DNA of 64,000 nt, from the NCBI GenBank assembly GCA_028290285.1, contig JAQGKD010000099.1, forward strand, positions 1-64,000. Direction: 5' to 3'. The position numbers and the translations under genes are program-made. This stretch comes from Hyphomicrobiales bacterium (GTDB lineage: Bacteria; Pseudomonadota; Alphaproteobacteria; Rhizobiales; Beijerinckiaceae). Position 1 is the stretch's first letter; each line of letters starts with the position of its first letter. Below are positions 25,548-33,288 of this stretch, one piece after another. The notes beneath the pieces were generated by a model. It saw only the letters and a list, made by a program, of their open reading frames with translations. It searched no databases and was not told the DNA's origin.

Positions 25548-26318
25548 TCATCGCTGCGCGAGCAGCATGGTGCGCGCTTCGGCGGGGTCCAGAGCTGACG
25601 TTTTCAGAGGGGCTCCACAGCAGGAGAGCGTCTCGCCGACGACGCGTATGGTTCGTCCACGTGCGTCGACGATGAAATTGTCCGGCGATTTGGCCATGGC
25701 GATCTGCACGGAGGAGTGTTCGGGGGCGCGTGCTCTCGATGGTCTGGCCGTGGGTGGCCGGGCGGGGGGCCTGTGCTCGAGCGCCGCGAGGCGAGCCCGC
25801 AGATCCGGGCTGATCCCGTGAGCCTTGTCGATTGCCACAAACCGCTTCTGTGCCGTGTCTTTCTTTGCTGCACCGACGAAGACGCGCAGTCCATCAGCGG
25901 CCATGTAGGCGTCGCCGGGGCGAAGTGTCTCGTCCTGAAGGACCTTGCTGATTGCTTCCTGGGCCGTCGAGGGGGCCCTGACGGCGGGCGCGGAGGTCGC
26001 AGCCTGTCTGGTTGCGCCGGCGACGAAGGCCGCCGCAGCCTTTTGAAAATCGGTGGTCCTTGCGAGCAGCTTCGCTTTCTGGGCCCGACGCCGCCTGGCC
26101 TGAAGCTCGCGCTGGCGCTTCGCCTTTCGCAGAATGGCCGCCTTGTCCTGCAGAGGTTGGACGGTGCTCTTCATCTGGAATGCCGGGTTCTGCAACTGCT
26201 GCGGACGCCCGAAGACGGTGTCGAGGAAGCCGGTCGCGGCGCGTGCGGGCGTGGTGCCGAGACCGGCCCCGAAGAGCGCCATGACGAGAAAGACTGCAGT
26301 CCTGAAATGCGTGCTCAC
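25548..26318 (-). CDS. Secreted basic hypothetical protein
   Basis: This is a protein of about 256 residues of unknown family. The N-terminus is a signal peptide (STHFRTAVFLVMALFGAG ending TPARAATG). It is followed by a strongly basic helical stretch (about 60-85, many R/K/Q), an Ala-rich linker, and a small C-terminal domain with a CCGAP pair and the FIVDARGRTIRVVG strand pattern. GTG 26318 gives the cleanest signal peptide and has a purine-rich site ahead; a longer in-frame start at 26363 is less likely. It ends about 35 bases from the convergent GST gene. It is likely periplasmic; nothing more can be said. Confidence 0.6.
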   Translation of the reverse strand: MSTHFRTAVFLVMALFGAGLGTTPARAATGFLDTVFGRPQQLQNPAFQMKSTVQPLQDKAAILRKAKRQRELQARRRRAQKAKLLARTTDFQKAAAAFVAGATRQAATSAPAVRAPSTAQEAISKVLQDETLRPGDAYMAADGLRVFVGAAKKDTAQKRFVAIDKAHGISPDLRARLAALEHRPPARPPTARPSRARAPEHSSVQIAMAKSPDNFIVDARGRTIRVVGETLSCCGAPLKTSALDPAEARTMLLAQR

Positions 26319-26363
26319 GCTCAAATCCACCCGTACGCAACAAGAAAGACCAGCACCGAGCAA

Positions 26364-26787
26364 TCATCGTCAGGCTAGTAATTAACGACTGTTAAGGCTT
26401 AGATTGTCAGAATTGGACCGCGCAATCAACAGCCCATCTCGGTAATGGTTAGTTGTCTCGGCATGCCTTTCAAGTACGTCGCTAAACATGTTGAAATACA
26501 AACGCGTAGACCGAAGCTGCTCTTCTGCTTGAGCGCACCGTGCAGGGCGCCCGCCACTGCCTGGAAATTCGTTTCCCTCCCGGTGACGTCCAAGTATGAT
26601 GGACGGCGAGCCGGAAAACCGGCCGCATTGAGGAAACCTTTCAGGAGCGGCGCAAGGCCGGTCGCGCATGTGGCCGCCGGGGTGCCGGAGAGACACCCAT
26701 GAACACCCATGATCCGTCCAAGCTCCTGCGGGAGTCCGCGTCGACTTTCGGCCTCGTCGCCCACGATCGCGCAGCTTGAGTGGTCCG
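26364..26787. other. Intergenic stretch before the Ldh-type gene
   Basis: The stretch lies between divergent genes, so it should carry both promoters. The left end near 26375-26520 is AT-richer than the rest. Several open frames exist on both strands but none has a family, signal peptide or good ribosome site. Confidence 0.35.
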
Positions 26788-27840
26788 ATGAAGCCTGGCG
26801 CGGTTGTCATCACGCCTCGGGATCTCGCGGCTTTCGTGTCCGCGCTTTTCGCTGCGCGCGGCATGAGGGCCGTGGATGGGCAGACCGTGGCCGAGGTGCT
26901 GCTCTGGGCCGATCTGCGGGGCACGGCTTCGCATGGGGTGAGCCGCGTGCCCAATTATCTGGGTATGATCGACAAGGGACAGCTCGATCCAGTCGCGGTC
27001 CCGGAGATGCGGGTCGATCTGGGCGCTGTCTTCTCGCTCGATGCGCAAAGGGCGGCGGGACCGGTGGCGATGATGGCGGGGCTTGCGGCCGCCCAGACCC
27101 GTGCGCGGGCGTTCGGTATCGGCATGGCCCTCGTCAGCCGCACTACGCACACGGGTGCGATCGGCTGCTATGCGGAGAAGGCGGCGCAGCAGGGCTTTGC
27201 GGCGGTCGTACTCGGGGCTGGGCCGCCGATCATGGCCTATCACGGCGCGCGTGTTCCCAGCGTCTCGACAGCGCCGGTCGCCATCGCCGTGCCGGGCGGG
27301 CCATCGGGCGCGATCGTGCTCGACATGGCGTCCAGCATCGTCGCCAACGGACGGCTGAAGCAGGCGCGGCAAACGAACGAGCCGATTCCGGAAGGATGGG
27401 CGCTGGATGCCAATGGGCGCTCCACGACAGACGCGGCGCAGGCCTCGATCCCGCTGCCGATGGGCGGGGCCAAGGGGGCGGGGCTCGCCCTGATGAACGA
27501 GTGCCTCACCAGCGTACTGGCCGGCGCGCCCATCCTGTCCGCCATGCTCGGTCCCAACGGCAAGCGGGCGCATGTTCAGAACGCGTCGATCATCCTGATC
27601 GACATTGCGCGCTTCCGGCCGCTCGACGCGTTTACATCCGACATCGATCTGCTGTCCGGGATCATCCACAGCCTGCCGCGCATGGAGGGCGTGGACGAGA
27701 TCCGCCTGCCCGGTGAACGGGGAGCGGCGGAAGCCGAACGGCGGCGCGCGAGCGGGGTCCGTGTCAGCGCGAAGAGCTGGCAGGATCTCCTGAAGGTCGC
27801 CGGAGAACTGGGCGTTCCTCCGCCCGCCATCAAAGCATGA
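26788..27840 (+). CDS. Ldh/malate dehydrogenase-2 family oxidoreductase
   Basis: This is a 350-residue NAD(P)-dependent dehydrogenase of the Ldh_2 (MDH2/YlbC/ComC) family. Diagnostic segments are the early ADLRGTASHGVSRVPNYL with the substrate histidine, TTHTGAIGCYAEKAAQQGF, and PIPLPMGG-type text near SIPLPMGGAKGAGLALM. Members oxidise malate, lactate, ureidoglycolate, sulfolactate or related 2-hydroxy acids; which applies is not visible. ATG 26788 is preferred to TTG 26776. A Bug-type binding protein follows after 65 bases and a hydrolase after that, so the three look like a small pathway for importing and oxidising a hydroxy acid or its ester or amide. Confidence 0.87.
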   Translation: MKPGAVVITPRDLAAFVSALFAARGMRAVDGQTVAEVLLWADLRGTASHGVSRVPNYLGMIDKGQLDPVAVPEMRVDLGAVFSLDAQRAAGPVAMMAGLAAAQTRARAFGIGMALVSRTTHTGAIGCYAEKAAQQGFAAVVLGAGPPIMAYHGARVPSVSTAPVAIAVPGGPSGAIVLDMASSIVANGRLKQARQTNEPIPEGWALDANGRSTTDAAQASIPLPMGGAKGAGLALMNECLTSVLAGAPILSAMLGPNGKRAHVQNASIILIDIARFRPLDAFTSDIDLLSGIIHSLPRMEGVDEIRLPGERGAAEAERRRASGVRVSAKSWQDLLKVAGELGVPPPAIKA

Positions 27841-27905
27841 TCAGCGAGCCGGGCTTCAGACCCGGCAGTGACCAAAAAACAAGAAAGCTCTCTGGAGGAA
27901 ATACC

Positions 27906-28919
27906 ATGTCCCGATATTCCCGGTTCGCAGGCGCCTTGCTCGCGCTATCAGTTGCGGTCGCCTCCGCTCCCGCGCAGGCAGATGCCCTCGCCGATTTCTA
28001 TCGCGGCAAGAACATCACGTTTTTCGTCGGCTCCGATCCGGGTGGGAGCTTTGGTCCCTATGCGCAGGTGCTCGCCGAGCACATGCCCAAATACATCCCG
28101 GAAAACCCGAAGATCATCATCAAATATACGGGTGGCCAGTCGGGCGGCCTGCAACTCGCCAACACCATCCAGAGCGTCATGCCGGCCGATGGATTGAACA
28201 TGGCGATGACGCAGCAGACCATCGTGCTCAACCAGGTGCTGCAGCCGCAATATGCCAAATACGATGCGCGTCAATGGTTGTGGCTCGGAAACATGGCGCC
28301 CGTGCGCAACATGCTGTCGCTGTGGCACACCGCCAAGGCCCAGAGCATCGAGGAGGCCAAGACCACGGAGGTCGTCATCGGCGCCACCGGCCCGAGTTCG
28401 CCGACCTATATCGTGCCCAATCTGCTGAACAGGTTTCTGGGTACCAAGTTCAAGATCGTGACCGGCTACAAGGGCGCCGCCGATCTCAATCTCGCGATGG
28501 AGCGCGGCGAGATCGAGGGGCGCGGGGCCTCCTGGGTGAGCGTGCAACTCGCCATGCCCGAGGCCATCGCGCAAGGCAGGATCAAGCCGATCGTCTTCGC
28601 CTCTATCACGCGCGAGCCCAGCGCACCGGACGTGCCCACGCTCGCCGAACTGATGACGGACCCAGTGCAGAAGCAGGTGGCGGAATTCCTGTCCGCCGAA
28701 TCCGACTTCGGCCGCAGCGTCTTCCTGCCGCCCGGCGTGCCGGATGACCGCGTCGCCATGCTGCGCGCGGCCTTCGAGAGCACGATGAGGGATCCTGCGT
28801 TCCTCGCCGACGCCAAGCGTCTCACGCTGACCATCGAACCGATGTCGCATCAGGATCTGGCGCGAATCACGCTCAAGGTTGTGAACGCACCGCAGGCCGT
28901 CGTCGACCTCGCCAAGTAA
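27906..28919 (+). CDS. Bug-family substrate-binding protein
   Basis: This is a 337-residue periplasmic protein beginning at ATG 27906 behind a strong TGGAGGAAA site; the signal peptide ends APAQAD. It shows ADFYRGKNITFFVGSDPGGSFGPYAQVL, then a KIIIKYTGGQSGG variant of the PGAG box, and VPDDRVAMLRAAFESTMRDPA. The ligand loop reads DPGGSF rather than PGGGYD, and the second box is altered, so its ligand probably differs from those of the three minus-strand Bug proteins. It sits between the Ldh-type dehydrogenase and the hydrolase in one rightward unit. Confidence 0.88.
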   Translation: MSRYSRFAGALLALSVAVASAPAQADALADFYRGKNITFFVGSDPGGSFGPYAQVLAEHMPKYIPENPKIIIKYTGGQSGGLQLANTIQSVMPADGLNMAMTQQTIVLNQVLQPQYAKYDARQWLWLGNMAPVRNMLSLWHTAKAQSIEEAKTTEVVIGATGPSSPTYIVPNLLNRFLGTKFKIVTGYKGAADLNLAMERGEIEGRGASWVSVQLAMPEAIAQGRIKPIVFASITREPSAPDVPTLAELMTDPVQKQVAEFLSAESDFGRSVFLPPGVPDDRVAMLRAAFESTMRDPAFLADAKRLTLTIEPMSHQDLARITLKVVNAPQAVVDLAK

Positions 28920-28958
28920 CGGCACCGCTTCAAGAAGCGGGATTTCAGGAGCAGAATT

Positions 28959-29834
28959 TTGGAACAGAAGCTTGGTTTCGAGTCTGACGGGCTCGCCCTT
29001 TCGGCGGCGATCCGCATGCCCGACGACATGGCTGCTGGCGAACGCCGTCCGGCGATCGTCGTGCTGCACGGTTTCGGCAGCAATATGGATGCGGGGAATG
29101 TGACGAAGCCCTGCGCGATGCTCTCGTCGCTCGGCTACATCACGCTGCGTTTCGACATGCGCGGCTGCGGGGACAGCGAGGGAGAGAAGGGCCGCATCAT
29201 CTGTCTCGATCAGGTCAGCGACACGCGCAACGCGGTGACGTTCCTGAGCCAGCATCCGCAGGTCGATCCGCAAAGGATCGCCGTGCTGGGCAGCAGTTTC
29301 GGCGCAGCCGTCGCCGTCTATACGACGGGCGTCGACCCGCGCATCGGAGCGGTGATTTCAGCCTCGGGCTGGGGCCACGGCGAGCGCAAGTTCCAGGGAC
29401 AGCACAATACGCCGGACGGGTATGCGCGCTTTCTCGCGATGCTCGAGGAGGGCTGGAAGCATCGGGAGCGTACGGGGTCGTCGCTCATGGTCTCGCGCTA
29501 CGACATCGTGCCGATTCCGCAGGGACTTCGTACGCATGTGGTCGATCGTTCCGTGCAGACTTTTCCGGCGGAGACCGCGCAGAGTATGTTCGATTTTCGC
29601 GCCGAGGATGTCATTGGGCAGATCGCTCCCCGTCCCGTCCTGCTGCTGCACTCGGCGCAGGACAGCGTGACGCCGACGGAGCAATCGATCGAGATGTTCA
29701 AGAAGGCGAAACAACCGGCGGAACTGCACCTGTTCGCCGATACCGATCACTTCATGTTCGCCGATTCCAACACGCGCGTGCGGCATGTGCTGACCGACTG
29801 GCTCGAACGTTATTTTCCGGCCAAGGGCGTCTGA
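28959..29834 (+). CDS. Alpha/beta hydrolase
   Basis: This is a 291-residue cytosolic hydrolase starting at TTG 28959 after a good AGGAG site. The oxyanion-hole HGFGSN is at about 38, the nucleophile elbow is GSSFGAA, the acid is probably aspartate in SAQDSVTPTE, and the catalytic histidine is in TDHFMF. It fits the dienelactone-hydrolase/acyl-peptidase-like group. It closes the Ldh-Bug-hydrolase unit and probably cleaves an ester or amide of the imported compound. The last 25 bases overlap convergently with the GT87 gene. Confidence 0.87.
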   Translation: MEQKLGFESDGLALSAAIRMPDDMAAGERRPAIVVLHGFGSNMDAGNVTKPCAMLSSLGYITLRFDMRGCGDSEGEKGRIICLDQVSDTRNAVTFLSQHPQVDPQRIAVLGSSFGAAVAVYTTGVDPRIGAVISASGWGHGERKFQGQHNTPDGYARFLAMLEEGWKHRERTGSSLMVSRYDIVPIPQGLRTHVVDRSVQTFPAETAQSMFDFRAEDVIGQIAPRPVLLLHSAQDSVTPTEQSIEMFKKAKQPAELHLFADTDHFMFADSNTRVRHVLTDWLERYFPAKGV

Positions 29835-31135
29835 GACAGGGGCAGCATCGGGACGCCGCGATATGGGGTCGCGGCGTCGCGGCTTCGCCTGACCAGCCAG
29901 ACGAAGAACAGGATTTGGACGACGGGTCCCAGAGGAATGAATGTCGCCCCTGCAACTAGACGCGCCGCGAGCGGCATGATCCAGACCAGTGCGAGCAGGC
30001 TGATCTCATACGGCGCGAAGCCCTTTTCGAGCGCATAGGAAACCAGCAGCGCCATGGCCGGCCCGAGAATCACCAGATCGTAATCGACGCAATACGGTGT
30101 CGATAGAAGCGCAGCGGTCATCAGGGCCGCGCCCTTGAGGCGGGCATCGACGTCCGATGCCCAGATGCGCGCCACGGCGATCAGGACGCAGAGTGTCGTG
30201 GCAGCCTGCGCCGCATAGGCCAGCCACATGGGACATCCGACCAGGCGCATCGCCCCAAAGACGGTTTGGATCTTTTCCCACCCGGTCGCGCCGAGTTCGA
30301 GCGTCAGTCTGCGCGTGTCCGGAAGGCTGTCGAAAAAGGCCAGCCATGGTCCGGCGCCGAGCCATTCATGGAGCGCCAGGGTCAAGACCAGCCAGGTCCC
30401 GCAGCCCGCGGCGATCGTCCGCCAGTGCCGCCCGGCCAGCAGCGCAACCGGCAGGACGAGCATAAACTGCGGCTTGTAGGACAGCAGCGCGAAACATACG
30501 CCGGCGAGCCAAGGCCTGCGCGTGATGTTGACGGCTCCGGCCGCGAATAGGGAGGCGGTCAGGAAACCGTTCTGACCGTGCCCGAGGTTGACGAAAACGG
30601 CCGGATAGGCGGCTGCGAGCAGGATGACCTGCCCTTGCCTTGCCGCAGACTGCGACATGCTCGCCAGCATTGCCGCGAGATAGAGGCAGAGGGTGCCTCC
30701 TTGCCAGAGGGCAAGAGCCCAGAAATAGGGCAAGGCGGCGAGCGCGGCGGCGACGGGCAGGAAGTAGGGCGGGTAATGCCATGGCGTTACACCCGCCTCC
30801 GGTCCAAAAAGAGCTGCCATCATCGCAGCCAGTCGCGACAGCGAAAAGGGCAGCTCTGCATCGCCGTGCAGGACCGCCAGTCCTGCCGTCCACAGCATCG
30901 CGAAATCGGTGCCGACAGGTCTCCCGAGCCGGTCCAGCATTCCCTGGCTCGTGCCCACGACCAGAATGGCAGTCACCGCGTAACCGGCGACCAGCATCCC
31001 CGCATAGGCGGTCACCCGCTCGCGGGTCAGCCAAGCGCCGCTCGCCAACGAAGACCGGATCGAGCCCGGGCGGCCCCCCGTACCGAACGCGGCAGGCGGC
31101 GTGTCGGACGAGGTGGGGGCGACGTGAGGTTGCAT
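29810..31135 (-). CDS. GT87-family (DUF2029) membrane glycosyltransferase
   Basis: This is a 441-residue polytopic protein, about ten membrane segments after a soluble proline/serine-rich N-terminus. GT87 traits are the first-loop GTDFAMLWTAG (aspartate), the TPWHYPPYFLP segment, NLGHGQNGF and the CFALLSYKPQFML motif. These integral enzymes, related to polyprenyl-phosphate mannosyltransferases, use lipid-linked sugars to build envelope glycans. It stands alone on the minus strand, convergent with the hydrolase. The acceptor is unknown. Confidence 0.85.
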   Translation of the reverse strand: MQPHVAPTSSDTPPAAFGTGGRPGSIRSSLASGAWLTRERVTAYAGMLVAGYAVTAILVVGTSQGMLDRLGRPVGTDFAMLWTAGLAVLHGDAELPFSLSRLAAMMAALFGPEAGVTPWHYPPYFLPVAAALAALPYFWALALWQGGTLCLYLAAMLASMSQSAARQGQVILLAAAYPAVFVNLGHGQNGFLTASLFAAGAVNITRRPWLAGVCFALLSYKPQFMLVLPVALLAGRHWRTIAAGCGTWLVLTLALHEWLGAGPWLAFFDSLPDTRRLTLELGATGWEKIQTVFGAMRLVGCPMWLAYAAQAATTLCVLIAVARIWASDVDARLKGAALMTAALLSTPYCVDYDLVILGPAMALLVSYALEKGFAPYEISLLALVWIMPLAARLVAGATFIPLGPVVQILFFVWLVRRSRDAATPYRGVPMLPLSQTPLAGK

Positions 31136-31182
31136 GCTCGAAAGTGTAGCTCCGCCGGCCTAAAAAAGCGTGACGAAGGACC

Positions 31183-31395
31183 TCAAGGCTTGGCGGGGCT
31201 CTTGCCTGCCTTCTCCGCCTCCTCGAGACCGGTGCGCTGGTCGTTTTCCGTGAGCTCATGGTGCCCCTGGTCGCGGGCCGGACCGCCCGAGGGCATGGCC
31301 GGTCCGGCGTTGACGCTGCTTTCGGCGAGGCTGTCGCCGTTGCTTCCCGGCTTCTCGCGGGCACCGTCTCCCGGTGGTTTGCTGGGCTTGTTCAT
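31183..31395 (-). CDS. Small hydrophilic hypothetical protein
   Basis: This is a 70-residue, highly charged, disordered-looking protein (MNKPSKPPGDGAREKPGSNG start; ends KAGKSPAKP) with no hydrophobic core. Composition resembles the small stress-induced hydrophilic proteins common in Hyphomicrobiales, but no motif confirms it. It lies about 50 bases upstream-side of the GT87 gene on the same strand, and the SWIB gene follows on the other strand. The gene is plausible because the frame is clean and compact; function is unknown. Confidence 0.5.
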   Translation of the reverse strand: MNKPSKPPGDGAREKPGSNGDSLAESSVNAGPAMPSGGPARDQGHHELTENDQRTGLEEAEKAGKSPAKP

Positions 31396-31563
31396 CGAGT
31401 TCTCCCCTGTCAGGACAGTGTCGCGGGTTCATCTGCGTTGCATCTGAGCCTGAAAAGGTGCAGATGCGGAACGACAGTCGCTGGTCACCCGTTCAGTCGG
31501 TGAGCGGCGGCTTACCCGTTTTGTTCAACGTTTCCATCATTCAACGTTTCCACGGAGGCACCC

Positions 31564-31863
31564 ATGGCGAAGAAACCGGCCGATTCCACGAGCGAAAGCA
31601 AGGCGGCTCCCAAGGCAAATTCCGCTTTCATGAAGCCGCTGCAGCCCTCGAAGGAACTGGCGGCCGTCGTCGGCGCCGATCCGCTGGCCCGCTCGGAAGT
31701 TGTCAGCAAGGTCTGGGAATACATCAAGAAAAACAATCTTCAGAACCCCGAGAACAAGCGTGAGATCCTCGCCGATGACAAGCTTGAGCACGTGTTCGGC
31801 AAGAAGAAGGTGACCATGTTCGAAATGAACAAGCACCTCGCCCAGCATCTCAAGGCAATCTGA
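31564..31863 (+). CDS. SWIB/MDM2-domain protein
   Basis: This is a 99-residue protein. A lysine/alanine-rich start (MAKKPADSTSESKAAPKA) leads into a SWIB domain at about 22-97: FMKPLQPSKELAAVVG, then EVVSKVWEYIKKNNLQNPENKR and VFGKKKVTMFEMNKHLAQHL. In eukaryotes this fold belongs to chromatin remodelers; bacterial stand-alone versions occur in chlamydiae and many alphaproteobacteria and are thought to bind nucleoid or topoisomerase partners. ATG 31564 follows a CGGAGG site. It is monocistronic, and the basic tail suggests DNA association, an inference. Confidence 0.92.
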   Translation: MAKKPADSTSESKAAPKANSAFMKPLQPSKELAAVVGADPLARSEVVSKVWEYIKKNNLQNPENKREILADDKLEHVFGKKKVTMFEMNKHLAQHLKAI

Positions 31864-32120
31864 AGCTCAAGCACTCCTGCCGGGCGCCGGACACTTTGTC
31901 CCGGGCGCCCGGCTTACTCCTCGGGTCATGGATTGCCCGACGAGACTCCGGCAACCGGCGCGCGGATCGGCTCCCGCCAGCCAGACCGAAGACATCGGGT
32001 GCGTGCGCGCACGGCGGCACGACCGTTGGTTTTCCCCAGGTGATGCGACTCAAAACTCCGCATCTTCGCGAGGGACCTTCATGCCGCGAATACACGTACG
32101 CGGGAGTCAGACACATCCAG

Positions 32121-32348
32121 TCACATCGTCGCGGGAATCTCGGGCTCGGAGGGCCCGGGCGGAACGCTCGGCGGCACTGTGGGCGGAATGCCCAGAGGGG
32201 CCGGTTCTGGGTCTGTCACAGGCACGGGCGGTTGTACGTCCGGGGGCACGACCGGCGGCTCTTCCGGACCGGGCGGCAGGGGCGGATAAGTCGGCGTGTC
32301 GCCGGGCTGGCCGGGGGCCGTTCCGGGGGACTTCGGCATATCGGGCAT
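32121..32348 (-). CDS. Proline-rich small protein
   Basis: This is a 75-residue, low-complexity protein, nearly half proline/glutamate/glycine (YPPLPPGPEEPPVVPPDVQ and similar). ATG 32348 has an AAAAGGAT site ahead, which favours a real gene over chance. No signal peptide or membrane segment is seen. Such proline-rich peptides can bridge periplasmic or membrane partners, but nothing in the sequence shows the partner. It lies between the SWIB gene and the EEP gene, head-to-head with the latter. Confidence 0.5.
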   Translation of the reverse strand: MPDMPKSPGTAPGQPGDTPTYPPLPPGPEEPPVVPPDVQPPVPVTDPEPAPLGIPPTVPPSVPPGPSEPEIPATM

Positions 32349-32529
32349 GGGTGATCCTTTTCTCAGGTCGGCAGTGTCGCGGGTCAACCGCGCGTTACGC
32401 GCGAGGTTCCTGCGCGAGCTTGCGTGCCGCTCCGAATGATTGTGTGTTGCAACGCGTTGAACGTCCGGTGAGGGTTGGCGTTGTCGAACGCGCTCGGCGT
32501 GCCCGCCATCTTCCAATCAGCAGGTTTGC

Positions 32530-33288
32530 GTGACCGTCATTCGACTTCTCACCTGGAACGTCCATCGTTGCCTCGGCGTCGATGGCCGCATCTCGCCGCA
32601 ACGAATCGCCCAGGTGATCGGGGAGGCGCGGCCCGACATCGTCGCGCTGCAGGAGGTCGACGTCCTGCGCAAACGCACGGGCCTGGTCGACCAGGCCGAG
32701 GAAATCGCGCGGGCGCTCGGAATGGATTCACATTTTCATCCGGCCGTGCGCGTGCTCGAGGAGCTTTATGGCGACGCCATCCTGACGACTCTGCCCTCGA
32801 AGCTCATGCACACGGGCGCTCTTCCCGGAAGGCCGGGACTTCGCACCCTGGAGCCCCGTGGCGCTCTCTGGGCGCAGATCGAGGTGGGGGATCTCTCGCT
32901 GCAGGTTCTCAACACGCATCTCTCGCTGGTGGCCCGCGAGCGGCGCACCCAGACGGATGTGCTGTTCGGCCCGGACTGGATCGGGCGTGCCGATTGCACC
33001 GGCCCTGTCGCGCTGGTCGGCGACTTCAATCTCGTGCCGCGCTCGCGCGTCTATGCCCGCCTGTCACGGCGCATGAGCGATGCGCAGCGCGCACCCGGCA
33101 TGGGGAAGCCCAAACCGACATTTCCGGCGGGCTTTCCGGTGCTGCGCATCGATCACGTTTTTACGCGTGGAGACGTGAGCGTGCGCAGCGTCGAGGTGAT
33201 TCGCACCGAGGTGACGCGCGTCGCCTCGGACCATCTGCCTCTGGTGGTGGAACTCGAACTTCACACTGGATCGCCCGGCGCCGCGTAG
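32530..33288 (+). CDS. Endonuclease/exonuclease/phosphatase (EEP) family protein
   Basis: This is a 252-residue metal-dependent phosphohydrolase. Catalytic blocks of the EEP fold are present in order: TWNVH, ALQEVD (metal glutamate), NTHLSL, GDFNLVP (catalytic D and N), DHVFTR and SDHLPL. It has no signal peptide. GTG 32530 is the start. Relatives next to phospholipase D and TVP38-type genes form a recurrent trio thought to work on membrane lipids. The 3' end overlaps the convergent phospholipase gene by 28 bases. Confidence 0.9.
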   Translation: MTVIRLLTWNVHRCLGVDGRISPQRIAQVIGEARPDIVALQEVDVLRKRTGLVDQAEEIARALGMDSHFHPAVRVLEELYGDAILTTLPSKLMHTGALPGRPGLRTLEPRGALWAQIEVGDLSLQVLNTHLSLVARERRTQTDVLFGPDWIGRADCTGPVALVGDFNLVPRSRVYARLSRRMSDAQRAPGMGKPKPTFPAGFPVLRIDHVFTRGDVSVRSVEVIRTEVTRVASDHLPLVVELELHTGSPGAA

